The notes under the pieces are model-generated. The model did no database searches. It saw nothing but the letters and a program-made list of their open reading frames with translations, and was not told the origin of the DNA. Made by a program: the position numbers and the translations under genes. A stretch of DNA of 64,000 nucleotides from Chryseobacterium shigense (GTDB lineage: Bacteria; Bacteroidota; Bacteroidia; Flavobacteriales; Weeksellaceae), in the NCBI RefSeq assembly GCF_900156575.1, contig NZ_FTNY01000004.1:558001-622000 (forward strand). Reading direction: 5' to 3'. This document shows positions 8,173-17,589 of the stretch, piece after piece; within the stretch, counting starts at the first letter, position 1; the number at the start of each line of letters is the position of its first letter.

Positions 8173-9465
8173 ATGAATACTACTCAAATTACAACTGCTC
8201 AAAGGATCAAAGCCATTGTGGGTGGTTCCGTAGGAAACCTCGTGGAATGGTACGACTGGTATGCCTATGCGGCTTTTGCCATTTACTTTTCCAATTCGTT
8301 TTTCCCTGATTCTGACCTGAATGCACAGCTGATGAATACTGCAGGAATTTTTGCGGTTGGATTTCTGATGAGACCTATCGGCGGATGGATATTCGGAAGT
8401 ATTGCGGATAAGATCGGTAGAAAAAAAGCAATGACTCTTTCTGTACTTCTGATGTCGTTCGGTTCCCTTCTTATCGCTCTTACTCCAACTTACAAGACCA
8501 TCGGAATTTTAGCGCCTGCATTATTATTAATTGCCAGATTATTACAAGGATTAAGTGTTGGCGGGGAATATGGTGTTTCCGCGACATACCTCAGTGAAAT
8601 GGCATCCGAGAACCGGAGAGGTTTTTATTCAAGCTTCCAGTATGTAACGCTTATAGGCGGGCAGCTTATTGCACTGGGAATTCAGTTGATTTTACAGAAA
8701 TTACTTTTAACGGAGGCTCAGCTTGAAGAATGGGGCTGGAGAATTCCATTTGTGATCGGAGCATTGCTGTCTGTGATTGCTTTATACCTAAGGGCTAACC
8801 TGCATGAAACCGAAGCTTTTGAAAACAAAAAAGAGATAAGTGACAAGAAAAAAGGAACTGTGACTGAACTTCTCAAGCATCCTAAAGCACTGCTTACCGT
8901 GATCGGTCTGACTTTAGGCGGAACCCTGGCTTTTTACACCTACACAACGTATATGCAGAAGTTTCTGGTCAATACGGTTCACCTTACCAAAGAGCAATCT
9001 ACCCTGATCTCATTTATTTCATTGTTTATATTTGCCTGTCTGCAGCCTGTATTCGGAGCGTTGTCTGATAAGATCGGCAGAAGACCATTGCTTTTAGGTT
9101 TTGGAATTCTCGGTACCCTTTGTACAGTTCCGCTTTTAACGGCTTTAAGTACCACCACTTCGATGTGGACTGCATTTTTCCTGATTATGGCAGCCCTGAT
9201 TATTGTAAGCGGTTACACTTCTATTAACGCTGTTGTAAAAGCAGAACTCTTTCCTTCTGAAATTCGGGCTCTGGGAGTCGGTCTTCCGTACGCTCTTACG
9301 GTCGCTATTTTCGGGGGAACGGCTGAGTATGTGGCTCTCTGGTTCAAACAGGCAGGAACCGAGCAATATTTTTACTGGTACATCACCGGATGTATTTTAT
9401 TTTCTCTCATTGTCTATGCCGGAATGAAGGATACCAAGGACAACTCGTCACTGGATAAAGATTAA
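8173..9465 (+). CDS. MFS transporter, metabolite:H+ symporter (MHS) type
   Basis: This 430-aa inner-membrane protein has 12 predicted membrane segments and the MHS signature near the N-terminus (GNLVEWYDWYAYAAF). The MFS loop-2/3 motif is GSIADKIGRKKAM (around residues 75-87), repeated in the second half as GALSDKIGRRPLL. RLLQGLSVGGEYG is typical of the KgtP/ProP/ShiA group, which take up 2-oxoglutarate, dicarboxylates, shikimate or betaine with protons. It is the last gene of the unit, with a strong terminator 16 nt after the stop. The substrate is not resolved. Confidence 0.88.
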   Translation: MNTTQITTAQRIKAIVGGSVGNLVEWYDWYAYAAFAIYFSNSFFPDSDLNAQLMNTAGIFAVGFLMRPIGGWIFGSIADKIGRKKAMTLSVLLMSFGSLLIALTPTYKTIGILAPALLLIARLLQGLSVGGEYGVSATYLSEMASENRRGFYSSFQYVTLIGGQLIALGIQLILQKLLLTEAQLEEWGWRIPFVIGALLSVIALYLRANLHETEAFENKKEISDKKKGTVTELLKHPKALLTVIGLTLGGTLAFYTYTTYMQKFLVNTVHLTKEQSTLISFISLFIFACLQPVFGALSDKIGRRPLLLGFGILGTLCTVPLLTALSTTTSMWTAFFLIMAALIIVSGYTSINAVVKAELFPSEIRALGVGLPYALTVAIFGGTAEYVALWFKQAGTEQYFYWYITGCILFSLIVYAGMKDTKDNSSLDKD

Positions 9466-9480
9466 TAAACTAAGTATAAA

Positions 9481-9520
9481 AACGGGGCGCCGCAGATTCT
9501 CTGCGGCGCCCCGTTTTATT
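9481..9520. terminator. Bidirectional terminator, 16-bp perfect stem
   Basis: AACGGGGCGCCGCAGA (9481-9496) and its exact reverse complement (9500-9515) flank a 3-nt loop. T-rich sequence follows on the plus strand. The hairpin sits between convergent genes and probably serves both. Confidence 0.85.
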
Positions 9521-9521
9521 T

Positions 9522-9734
9522 TTAGTGGTAAGCTTTTTTAAATTTCTCCACCATACTATCCAGATTATGGCGCTGGACATATACACTCTTCACGTCCTGG
9601 TATCTTGGTGACTTGTAAAAAACCTCGTGGAAATCCATGCTTCCGTTTCCTACTTTCACTACTTTCTGTACATCGATATTCAGTTTTTTCAGCTCGTCTT
9701 TAAAGACTTTAAATTCATCTTGTATATCACTCAT
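9522..9734 (-). CDS. Small conserved hypothetical protein
   Basis: A 70-aa cytoplasmic protein beginning MSDIQDEFKVFKDELKKLN, rich in Lys, Asp and Val, predicted as an N-terminal helix followed by short strands and a C-terminal helix (MVEKFKKAYH). No family is recognised. It is convergent with the transporter and shares its hairpin terminator. Coding is supported by a regular amino-acid composition and by the terminator placed exactly at its stop. Confidence 0.65.
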   Translation of the reverse strand: MSDIQDEFKVFKDELKKLNIDVQKVVKVGNGSMDFHEVFYKSPRYQDVKSVYVQRHNLDSMVEKFKKAYH

Positions 9735-10024
9735 TTATATTTTTGGATTTTAGTTAGAAACTTCTACTTTTCACATGACACCCTTAATTCAACCGGGGCA
9801 TCTTCTAAATTCGTAATAAAATTAGTGAATTTTCTAATATAATCATCAGTTAAATGCCATTTTTTTATTTAATTTTCTGTTTTTATAGGGATTTTACATT
9901 TTCAAAGGATCATGACCTGCACCATAGCCTCAGAAATGGTAAGGGAAATCTACTGAAAAAGCCGACTAAATAAGGAAAAACAGCCAAAAAAAAAGATTCC
10001 CCACAGAACAGGATAAAGAACTGA

Positions 10025-10189
10025 TATACGATATATTACAATAAGCACGGAAAAAAATTTAAGACATTCCATATTAAGACACGGGAAAAAAGGATTTTCG
10101 GTGAGAGAAAAGACAATACTGATGATCAATTTTACAACTCGATAGCAGCATTTTCAGAAACAGTAAGAGCCTTCTGGCCTCTCATTTAA
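10025..10189 (+). pseudogene. Start-less coding remnant in a 543-bp gap
   Basis: The gap 9735-10277 holds no intact gene. One frame reads 54 codons from after a TGA (10022-10024) to TAA (10187-10189), with protein-like composition: KHGKKFKTFHIKTREKRIFG, then SIAAFSETVRAFWPLI. There is no start codon. Across the TGA the same frame continues upstream to 9975. This looks like the 3' end of a decayed gene, perhaps a transposase or DNA-binding protein; the family cannot be named. Confidence 0.35.
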
Positions 10190-10277
10190 ACCCAACTTTA
10201 TAAAATAATTTAAAACATTTTGTAACATTTTAAATAAGTCTGTCTCTAAAAGTCAGATAACCTTAAAATTACATACA

Positions 10278-11135
10278 ATGAAAAAATACAAAGTCTTCTT
10301 CATTCTGGTACTGGTTTTTGCGGCCGTATGCAATATATTCGGACAGACAAAAAACTATCCTTTTGAAATAAAAAAAACAGGAAAAGGCAGCCAATCGATT
10401 ATCTTTATTCCAGGATTTGCCTCTTCAGGAGAAGTATGGAATGAAACTGTAGCTAAATTTGACAAGAACTTTTCTTGCCACGTATTGACTATGAAAGGAT
10501 TTGCCGGAGTACCACCACTGCCAGATGCCCGTTTTAGAGACTGGGAAAAAGGAGTTGCGGATTATCTAAAAGATGAGCATATTGAAAAACCGATTATTAT
10601 AGGACATAGTATGGGTGGAGGTATGGCACTGGCACTGGCACTGGCTGCAGATTATCCTGAACTGGTTTCTAAAATAGTGGTTGTAGATGCACTACCTTGT
10701 TTAGCCGTACTCTCGGATCCCAATTTTAAATCTAAAGAAAATAATGACTGTACCGCCACCATCAATGCATTGACAGCAATGAATGAGGAACAATTTAAAC
10801 AAATGCAAACTACTACTATTCCCCGTCTTGTAGCCGATCCTTCCATGCAGGAAACGGTAATTGACTGGAGTGTAAAATCTGACCGAACAACTTTTGCGAA
10901 AATGTACTGCGACTTCTCCAATACTGATCTCCGAGAAAAAATAAAAACAGTTCAGTGCCCTTCCCTTATTCTGCTGGAGTCTTATTTTGTCAATTTCAAG
11001 CCAGCTATTGAGAGTCAATATAAAAATTTAAAGAATGCAGATATGAGATATGCTACCAAAGGGCTTCATTTTATCATGTATGATGACAAAGAATGGTACT
11101 TTCAACAGTTAAATAACTTTTTATCATCCCACTAA
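10278..11135 (+). CDS. Secreted alpha/beta hydrolase
   Basis: The 285-aa protein begins with a signal peptide (cleavage near residue 22, ...CNIFGQ), so it acts in the periplasm or outside. The alpha/beta-hydrolase fold is shown by IIFIPGFASS (oxyanion region, 41-50), the nucleophile elbow GHSMGGG (Ser111), and a C-terminal His264 in KGLHFIMYDD; the acid is probably the Asp in the strand before it. Substrate is unknown; the sequence resembles small esterase/lactonase-type hydrolases. Its stop overlaps the start of the sigma-factor gene by one base, so it heads a unit with the sigma factor and its membrane partner. Confidence 0.85.
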   Translation: MKKYKVFFILVLVFAAVCNIFGQTKNYPFEIKKTGKGSQSIIFIPGFASSGEVWNETVAKFDKNFSCHVLTMKGFAGVPPLPDARFRDWEKGVADYLKDEHIEKPIIIGHSMGGGMALALALAADYPELVSKIVVVDALPCLAVLSDPNFKSKENNDCTATINALTAMNEEQFKQMQTTTIPRLVADPSMQETVIDWSVKSDRTTFAKMYCDFSNTDLREKIKTVQCPSLILLESYFVNFKPAIESQYKNLKNADMRYATKGLHFIMYDDKEWYFQQLNNFLSSH

Positions 11136-11605
11136 TGGTATTTGAAGAGATATATGAACAGTACTGGCAGAAGATATTCCGTTTATGCATGGGATATGTG
11201 AATGATTCTGAAATGGCAAAGGATCTGGCACAGGAGACCTTCATTATTGTTTGGCGGCAGCTACCAAAATTCAGGAACGAATCCAGCATCGGGACATGGA
11301 TCTTTAGAATTGCATCGAATACATGTTTAAAACAGATAGAAAAGGAGAAAAGATTTGCAAAAGCTGATCTTCCTATTCATCTTGAGGAAAAAAAACAGGA
11401 ATCCATTGAACCCCAGATACAGCTTCTTTATTAGTTTATTTCAGAGCTGCCTGAAACAGACCGTATTATTATTTCTCTGGAACTCGAGGAAGTAAAGCAA
11501 GCAGAAATTGCCGGCATCGTTGGACTCTCTGAATCCAATATCCGGGTAAGAATTTACAGGATAAAAGAAAAACTAACAAAAAGATTCAAAGAAAATGGCT
11601 ACTAA
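11135..11605 (+). pseudogene. ECF sigma factor interrupted by in-frame TAG
   Basis: Reading from ATG 11135 gives region 2 of a sigma-70 family ECF factor (DLAQETFIIVWRQLPKFR, then IGTWIFRIASNTCLKQIEK). A TAG at 11432-11434 stops it after 99 residues. The same frame then continues with no shift for 56 more codons that encode region 4: FISELPETDRIIISLELEE, then the helix-turn-helix AEIAGIVGLSESNIRVRIYR and IKEKLTKRF, ending at 11605. A single base change (for example TCG or CAG to TAG) would explain it. As written, the product lacks the -35-binding domain and should be inactive, unless the stop is read through or the base is a sequencing error. Confidence 0.85.
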
Positions 11606-12185
11606 TATAGATTTCAAAAATTTGTGGAAACAACAGACCAGTGAGAAACCCAGCATTGAAGAACTGCTTGGCAAGCTGAAAAAATTTAAAAACGAAAATA
11701 TCCGAAAACTTGCTGTTACCAATATTCTTTTAATCGTAACCAGTATAGGGATAGGCTTGATCTGGTACCACTACCAACCTCAGCTGATAACCACGAAAAT
11801 AGGGATTCTTTTAACCCTTCTGGCTATGGTTATTTTTCTGTTCGCCTACAACCAATTGTTTATGAATTTCTACAAGCTGGACAACACCCAAACCAACACA
11901 GAATATCTGAACAGTCTGTATTCTCTGAAAAGCAAACAGAAATTTATACAGACTACCATGATGAACATCTACTTTATCATGCTGTTTCTGGGCATCTGCC
12001 TGTATATGTATGAGTATACTTCTAGAATGACCGTCTTTTACGGGACAATTGCATATGCTGTTACTTTTTTATGGATCGCTTTCAATTGGTTTTATTTAAG
12101 ACCCAGGACCATAAAAAAACAGCAGGCAAAACTAAATGGTCTTATCGATAAGTTTGAAGACCTTACTAATCAATTAAAGGAATAA
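11595..12185 (+). CDS. Membrane protein following ECF sigma gene, possible anti-sigma factor
   Basis: This 196-aa protein starts inside the last codons of the sigma frame (11-bp overlap), as anti-sigma genes often do. Residues 1-40 are cytoplasmic and charged (FKNLWKQQTSEKPSIEELL). Four membrane segments follow (about 40-58, 66-86, 119-138, 144-164), then a charged C-terminal helix. No zinc-binding anti-sigma motif is present. Proteins of this shape commonly follow ECF sigma genes in flavobacteria and are assumed to control them; that role is inferred from position only. Confidence 0.65.
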   Translation: MATNIDFKNLWKQQTSEKPSIEELLGKLKKFKNENIRKLAVTNILLIVTSIGIGLIWYHYQPQLITTKIGILLTLLAMVIFLFAYNQLFMNFYKLDNTQTNTEYLNSLYSLKSKQKFIQTTMMNIYFIMLFLGICLYMYEYTSRMTVFYGTIAYAVTFLWIAFNWFYLRPRTIKKQQAKLNGLIDKFEDLTNQLKE

Positions 12186-12303
12186 TTCCGTGGATCGATC
12201 TCAAAGCCCCGGGTAAAAAAATACACAGTTTTTATATAATCATGTAATAAAGCTCTATTTATATTATAATTATAAAAAATTAACCATATAATTGGAATTA
12301 TTG

Positions 12304-12344
12304 ATATATTTTTTCACATTTCACTCATTAATATATTTTTTCAC
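12304..12344 (+). repeat. 14-bp direct repeat upstream of M43 protease gene
   Basis: ATATATTTTTTCAC occurs at 12304-12317 and again at 12331-12344, 27 bp apart start to start, 36-76 bp before the ATG. It could be a tandem regulator site or a remnant of a small duplication. Confidence 0.5.
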
Positions 12345-12379
12345 TATTTTTAATAGACCAAATCACGAATATAAAAATT

Positions 12380-14164
12380 ATGAAAAAACTATTACTTTTA
12401 ATTATTTCGGGAACTTTATGTTCCAGCTTGTATTCACAAAAACTGGAATTTCAGGAATGTGGAACCGATGAGCTAATGCGAAAGCATTATGAAAGATATC
12501 CGGAACAGAAAGCTCAGGATGATGCCTTTAATCTGCAATTATCAAAGCTGATCAAAAGTGGGAAATTTTCTCAAACTATAAACAAAAAACTGGTGTATGA
12601 AATCCCTGTCGTGGTCCATGTCGTGGGCGACGGAAGTGCCATCGGAACGGTGAATAACAAATCTGATGCGGACATTATCGCATGGGTAAATTATACCAAT
12701 GGGGTCTTTTCTGGAAATGCTTCCAGCGGAATGTCCGGAACCAGTGCGGTACTGCCTGTAAAATTCGTTTTTGCCAAGGTAGATCCAAATTGTAACACAA
12801 CGAACGGAATTAATAGAATTAATGCTTCCAATTTACCTAAATATGTAAGCGGCGGAGTCAATAATGACAATACGACTAATGCCGTGACCGCTTCCGAAAT
12901 TACTGCCTTGGGAATGTGGGATACGAGCAAGTATTATAATATCTATGTCGTTAAAAAACTGACCTCTAATTCAGGGGGACTCAACGGATTTGCTTATTAT
13001 CCGGGCGGCAGTAATGACTATTCTTTTATGTCCACCAATGCTTCAACAGTCAATGCACAGACTTTAGCGCATGAATTCGGACATGCTCTTGGCTTGCGTC
13101 ATACGCATGAAGGCTACAATGAATCTACAGGAGCCTGCCCTACCAATACAGACTGTACGCTGCAGGGAGATCTGGTGTGTGATACGGAACCTATGAAAAG
13201 TCTTTACCACTCGTCTGTTCCAAGTAGCTGCCAAACGGGGCAGATCAATCCTTGTACGACCCAAGTTTATGCAGGTGGCGAAAAAAACGTCATGGCCTAT
13301 ACGTACTGTTTCAGGAACTTATTTACTTTGGGACAGGCAGACAGAGCTACTGCACAGCTTTTACAGTACAGACAGTCTCTGATCAACTCTCCGGTTGCGT
13401 CTTCCACGACTCCTAACAACAGTTCTGTTTTAACCGCAACATGTACTCCTACTTCCATGACGAATCCCGGAAACTACAACATCGGTGTTACTTCTGTGAA
13501 ATTTGCCAACATCAGTAATTATTCTGCCAACTACAAGCAGGCTGCTAATAATTTCTACGAAAACTTTACGGGAAACTACTGTGCGGGTGTTTCAAAAACT
13601 ACCATACCAGCCAATACTGCAACAACGCTTACAGTTGCACCGGGAACAAACAATCCCCATATTATAAAGGCCTATATCGATTACAATAATGACGGACAAT
13701 TCAATGAGACCACAGAACTTGTCCTTAATCAAAGCGGGATCAGCAATGGATCTTTGGCGACTGCATCAGTAACTCCGCCTGCAAATGCTGTTGCCAATAT
13801 CCCTTTAAGAATGAGAGTCATCGGAGAATTTAACGGAACAGCCGTTACAGCTTGCTCTACTCCCAAATACGGACAGGTTGAAGATTATTCCGTGATCATT
13901 GATCGCCAGAATGTATTATCTGTGGACACTACAGGTAAGAAAAATAGCACAGAGATTACAAAAGACCTGAATTCCGTATATGTTAAAAGTGATCAGAAAA
14001 TTTCCACATTACATATCTACGATGCCTCGGGAAGACTGCTTACCGCCAGAACAGACCTAAAATCATCCGAATTCAGATTCCCTATCAACGAAAAGAATAC
14101 GGTCTTAACCGTAACTGCAGTTCTTGAAAATGGAAAAGTAGTCACTAAAAAATTAAAATTCTAA
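12380..14164 (+). CDS. Secreted M43-family zinc metalloprotease with T9SS sorting domain
   Basis: The 594-aa protein has a signal peptide (1-20) and a short propeptide. The catalytic domain contains the extended zinc motif HEFGHALGLRH (231-241; ligands His231, His235, His241, general base Glu232) and a Met-turn in KNVMAYTYC, which together fit the pappalysin/cytophagalysin family M43. Several Cys between them suggest disulfides. After about residue 340 comes a GEVED-type beta domain (AYIDYNNDGQFNETTEL, then YGQVEDYSV), and the last 75 residues form a T9SS sorting domain. It is expected to be an extracellular protease. The gene stands alone with a terminator behind it. Confidence 0.9.
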   Translation: MKKLLLLIISGTLCSSLYSQKLEFQECGTDELMRKHYERYPEQKAQDDAFNLQLSKLIKSGKFSQTINKKLVYEIPVVVHVVGDGSAIGTVNNKSDADIIAWVNYTNGVFSGNASSGMSGTSAVLPVKFVFAKVDPNCNTTNGINRINASNLPKYVSGGVNNDNTTNAVTASEITALGMWDTSKYYNIYVVKKLTSNSGGLNGFAYYPGGSNDYSFMSTNASTVNAQTLAHEFGHALGLRHTHEGYNESTGACPTNTDCTLQGDLVCDTEPMKSLYHSSVPSSCQTGQINPCTTQVYAGGEKNVMAYTYCFRNLFTLGQADRATAQLLQYRQSLINSPVASSTTPNNSSVLTATCTPTSMTNPGNYNIGVTSVKFANISNYSANYKQAANNFYENFTGNYCAGVSKTTIPANTATTLTVAPGTNNPHIIKAYIDYNNDGQFNETTELVLNQSGISNGSLATASVTPPANAVANIPLRMRVIGEFNGTAVTACSTPKYGQVEDYSVIIDRQNVLSVDTTGKKNSTEITKDLNSVYVKSDQKISTLHIYDASGRLLTARTDLKSSEFRFPINEKNTVLTVTAVLENGKVVTKKLKF

Positions 14165-14181
14165 GAAATTCATTCCAATAG

Positions 14182-14207
14182 AAAAGAGAGCTCCAGGGCT
14201 CTCTTTT
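14182..14207. terminator. Terminator between convergent genes
   Basis: AAAAGAGAGC (14182-14191) pairs perfectly with GCTCTCTTTT (14198-14207). T-rich on one side and A-rich on the other, it can serve both the protease gene and the convergent ABC transporter gene. Confidence 0.75.
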
Positions 14208-14233
14208 ACTTTTATATACTGTTATTCGACAGA

Positions 14234-15994
14234 TTATGATTGCTGCTCATCCTCTTCCAGCTCAACTTCGTGTCTCAGCTGGGCTTTATAAAGGGTTGAG
14301 TAATATCCATTCTGGTCAAGAAGTTCCAAATGTTTTCCCTCCTCTACTATTTTCCCATGTTCCATCACAATGATTTTATCTGCTTTCTCAATGGTTGAAA
14401 GTCGATGGGCAATAATAATGGACGTTCTGTTTTTAGTAATTTTTTCAGTAGCTCTCTGAATCAGTTTTTCACTTTCATGATCAATGGAAGAAGTAGCTTC
14501 ATCCAGAATCAGAATTTTAGGATCGGACAAATAGGCTCTAAGGAAAGATAACAACTGTCTTTGCCCTAAAGAAATAGAAGAACCTCTTTCGCTGACCACA
14601 AAATCATAGCCACCCGGAAGCTGCTCAATAAACTGGTCTACTTCAATTTCTCTGGCGCCTGCTTTTATCTTTTCCAAAGTGATGCTGTCATCACCAAAAG
14701 CGAGGTTTTCAAAGATACTTCCATGAAAAAGAAACACGTCCTGAAGGACCACTCCAATATGACTTCTGAGATTATAGAGTTCATAATCTTTTACCTCAAC
14801 ATCGTCAATCACGATTCTTCCGGAATTAATATCATAAAGCCTTGTAATAAGGCTGATGATCGTAGATTTGCCAGCACCTGTAGCCCCTACAATGGCAACC
14901 GTTTCTCCGGGATTTACTTTAAAATCAATTCCCTTCAGCACTTCCTGCTTCTCATCATAGGCAAAACGAACGTTTTCGAATTCTATTTTACCATCAAAAT
15001 GATCTTTTTTCACCGTTCCCGTATTCGGCATAGCATAATCTTCATCCATCACCCCCAATACTCGCTCTGCCCCTACAATCCCTCTCTGGATATTGTTGAA
15101 ACGGTCCGCAATCTGTCTGAGCGGACGGATCAACATGGAGATATACTGAATAAATGCGATAACAACACCGGCACTGATCGTGATATATCCACCATAAAAC
15201 AGGATAAATCCAATGAATAATGAGGAGATTAATTCTACAACCGGAAAGAATAAAGAAAAGATGAAAACCGTTCTCAGTAAAGCGCTTTTCAGAGTAATGT
15301 TAATATCATCAAATTTTTTGAACTCAGCGTCCTGCCTGTTGAACACCTGAATAATGGACATTCCAGCCAGCCTTTCCTGAACGAAGGAGTTCTGATTGGC
15401 GGTCCACGTTCTTTCATCTCCAAAAGCTTTTTTCAGCCTTTTCTGAAAAAACCGGGTAATCATTACCATTAAAGGCAGAATCGCCAACGTAATATAGCTC
15501 AGATGAACATTGGTACTGAACATCATCACCAGAACAAATACAATTCTGAGAATATCCCCGAAAACCATCAGGAAACCATCGGTATACACTGTAGCAATCG
15601 TCTCCACATCACCTACAGCACGGGTTACAAGCTGCCCGATAGGAGTTTTATCAAAAAATGAGGTTCTGAAATAGATAAGCTTTGCGTACAGCCTTTCTCG
15701 AATATCACGGATAACATTCTGCGAAATAAAATTTGAAAAGTAAACTAAGAAAAAGTTTAAAATAGTTTCTGCAAAAACCAAACCTACTAAAATATAGATA
15801 TGCTTCATCATCAAAGCACTGTCCTTCAGCTTGGTGATATCATTATCCACTACCTGCATGGTAAGGTAAGGTCTATACGTAGAAACTATGGACAGTATGA
15901 CGGAAATTATTAAAGTAAGGATGAACCAGGAACGGAATTTCATTCCAATAAAGAATAACCTCTTAACAATCCCCCAGGTATCTTGTTTTTTCAT
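14234..15994 (-). CDS. ABC exporter, fused permease and ATPase
   Basis: This 586-aa half-transporter has an N-terminal six-helix membrane domain (about 20-300) and a C-terminal nucleotide-binding domain with Walker A GATGAGKST (around 370), the Q loop, a signature in the variant form SLGQRQ rather than LSGGQ, Walker B ILILDEATSSID, and the switch His in IIIAHRLSTI. It would act as a dimer in the inner membrane, like MsbA/LmrA-type lipid or drug exporters. There is no N-terminal C39 peptidase domain, so it is not a bacteriocin-processing exporter. No partner gene is adjacent and the substrate is unknown. Confidence 0.9.
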   Translation of the reverse strand: MKKQDTWGIVKRLFFIGMKFRSWFILTLIISVILSIVSTYRPYLTMQVVDNDITKLKDSALMMKHIYILVGLVFAETILNFFLVYFSNFISQNVIRDIRERLYAKLIYFRTSFFDKTPIGQLVTRAVGDVETIATVYTDGFLMVFGDILRIVFVLVMMFSTNVHLSYITLAILPLMVMITRFFQKRLKKAFGDERTWTANQNSFVQERLAGMSIIQVFNRQDAEFKKFDDINITLKSALLRTVFIFSLFFPVVELISSLFIGFILFYGGYITISAGVVIAFIQYISMLIRPLRQIADRFNNIQRGIVGAERVLGVMDEDYAMPNTGTVKKDHFDGKIEFENVRFAYDEKQEVLKGIDFKVNPGETVAIVGATGAGKSTIISLITRLYDINSGRIVIDDVEVKDYELYNLRSHIGVVLQDVFLFHGSIFENLAFGDDSITLEKIKAGAREIEVDQFIEQLPGGYDFVVSERGSSISLGQRQLLSFLRAYLSDPKILILDEATSSIDHESEKLIQRATEKITKNRTSIIIAHRLSTIEKADKIIVMEHGKIVEEGKHLELLDQNGYYSTLYKAQLRHEVELEEDEQQS

Positions 15995-16221
15995 TGTACG
16001 AGTTGAAGAAAGAATTTAAAATTCTATGCAAAAATAAGACTTTATAATTTGAAAGCCTTTACAAGTTCATCAAATCGTCATAGAAAATTTCAGATAACGG
16101 TTATTTACAATATGAATATATTGAAGAGAGAATATTCATTCCCTTATAAGTTATTTTAGCAGCCCACTGAAACACCCGAAGCCATCATACATCGTGAATT
16201 CGGGAGCCTTTGCTTGTGATT

Positions 16222-16563
16222 TTATACATTCTGATCTCCAATCTTTTCAATTTCAAGCGATGGTTTATTGATATTTTCTTTCACAAATTTTCGTTCAAGA
16301 AGCTGATACACTCCATAAACCGCAGCAATGGAAATGATCCAGCTGATTATATTGATTAAAGAAAAACCCGTGTAATTTACTCCGTCAAGAGAATCCGGAT
16401 CTGTAATACCCTTATAAATTCCGTAAGAGAAACCAAAGAACAGCTGAGTTCCCAGATAGACTCCAATGGCCAAAAGTCCATAGTGCCATTTTGTTTTTCC
16501 AAACCTTTCGGCAAGCTGTGCGTAGTACCGGTACGCTCCGATAAGAATAAAAATTGATAACAT
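16222..16563 (-). CDS. Small membrane protein of unknown function
   Basis: The start was taken at the ATG at 16563 (MLSIFILIGAYRYYAQLA), giving 113 aa; an upstream in-frame start at 16617 would add 18 polar residues before the first membrane segment. There are three likely membrane helices (about 1-14, 27-48 and 68-88), and a charged tail (LERKFVKENINKPS). No catalytic or ligand motif is seen. It is flanked by about 220 bp on each side and reads alone. Confidence 0.6.
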   Translation of the reverse strand: MLSIFILIGAYRYYAQLAERFGKTKWHYGLLAIGVYLGTQLFFGFSYGIYKGITDPDSLDGVNYTGFSLINIISWIISIAAVYGVYQLLERKFVKENINKPSLEIEKIGDQNV

Positions 16564-16786
16564 AATTCGTGTTTTATATATTAAAAAAATCAGGTTTGTC
16601 CTGATTTCACTATTCATTCAGCACTTGTTTTATTTCCATTATGAAAAGAAATCAACACAAGCTTTTTTCTGGAGAAAGTCAGTACCTGCTAAAATAATAA
16701 TTTTTTCCGTATTGTGAACAAACAGAATGATATACAAAATTTTTGAAATTTTTATTCCTGAATATTTGATTCGTTATGCTTGTAAT

Positions 16787-17533
16787 CTAGCTGTTCTGAT
16801 CAAAATCATATCCTACATCCACAAGAAACAATCCGTGACCCGGAGCTGAAGTTCCGGCAGCATTCCGGTGTTTGTCTTCAATGATTTTACGAAGATCTTC
16901 AGGTTTTATTTTGCCACTTCCAATTTCTACCATAGTTCCTACGATAGCACGAACCATATTTCTAAGGAAACGGTTGGCTGAAACCGTAAACTTAAGTTCT
17001 GTCCCATCCTGTTCCCACTCTGCTTTGTACATTTTGCAGATATTGGTTTTGTTGTCCGTTTTTAATTTGGCAAAACTCGTAAAATCCTCATATTCAAACA
17101 AAATTTTACAGGCTTCATTCATTTTATGAATATCCAGTGGTCTTTTCCAGTGCTGCCATGCAGATTCCTGAGTAAAAGGATTTTTAGCCAGAGAAATATA
17201 ATACTCATACGTCCTGTACGTCGCATCAAAACGGGCGTGAAAATCATCTTTCACCTGAAACATTTTTTTAATGGCAATATCAGGCGGAAGAAAACTGTTC
17301 AGTTTATAAGGAAGATGGACTATATCCACCTCTTTTTCCGTATCGAAATGGGCAAATATTTTTTTGGCATGAACCCCGGTATCGGTTCTTCCGGCTCCAG
17401 TAGTTTTGATCTCTTCCCTTAAAATAGTGGAAAGTGCTTTTTCCAGCTCTTCCTGTACAGAAATAGCGTCCGGCTGTATCTGATAACCGAAATAATTTTT
17501 CCCGTTGTAAGAAAATTCTATAAAGTATCTCAA
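16787..17533 (-). CDS. truA: tRNA pseudouridine(38-40) synthase
   Basis: TruA makes pseudouridine at positions 38-40 of the tRNA anticodon arm. The catalytic Asp lies in GAGRTDTGVHA (Asp51 with this start), and SANRFLRNMVRAIVGTMVEI and APGHGLFL near the end are also family hallmarks. I chose a TTG at 17533, giving MRYFIEFSYNGKNYFGYQ, because the family aligns from that point and a -7 promoter box (17552-17559) overlaps the alternative upstream TTG at 17554. Length is then 248 aa, normal for the family. It is divergent from lpxK. Confidence 0.9.
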   Translation of the reverse strand: MRYFIEFSYNGKNYFGYQIQPDAISVQEELEKALSTILREEIKTTGAGRTDTGVHAKKIFAHFDTEKEVDIVHLPYKLNSFLPPDIAIKKMFQVKDDFHARFDATYRTYEYYISLAKNPFTQESAWQHWKRPLDIHKMNEACKILFEYEDFTSFAKLKTDNKTNICKMYKAEWEQDGTELKFTVSANRFLRNMVRAIVGTMVEIGSGKIKPEDLRKIIEDKHRNAAGTSAPGHGLFLVDVGYDFDQNS

Positions 17534-17551
17534 TGTATTAAAATAACTCCA

Positions 17552-17559
17552 CAAAAATA
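17552..17559 (-). promoter_or_regulatory. Candidate -7 box for truA
   Basis: TATTTTTG on the minus strand matches the flavobacterial TAnnTTTG core. It implies a leader of about 12 nt to the TTG start at 17533. No -33 TTG was found at a normal distance. Confidence 0.4.
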
Positions 17560-17589
17560 CTTTAATTTAATGAAAAGTCTTTCAGAATA

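Noticed and set aside
14234..15994. ABC exporter as transporter for the GG-leader peptide
   Set aside because: It has no N-terminal C39 peptidase domain and is about 7 kb away with housekeeping genes between.
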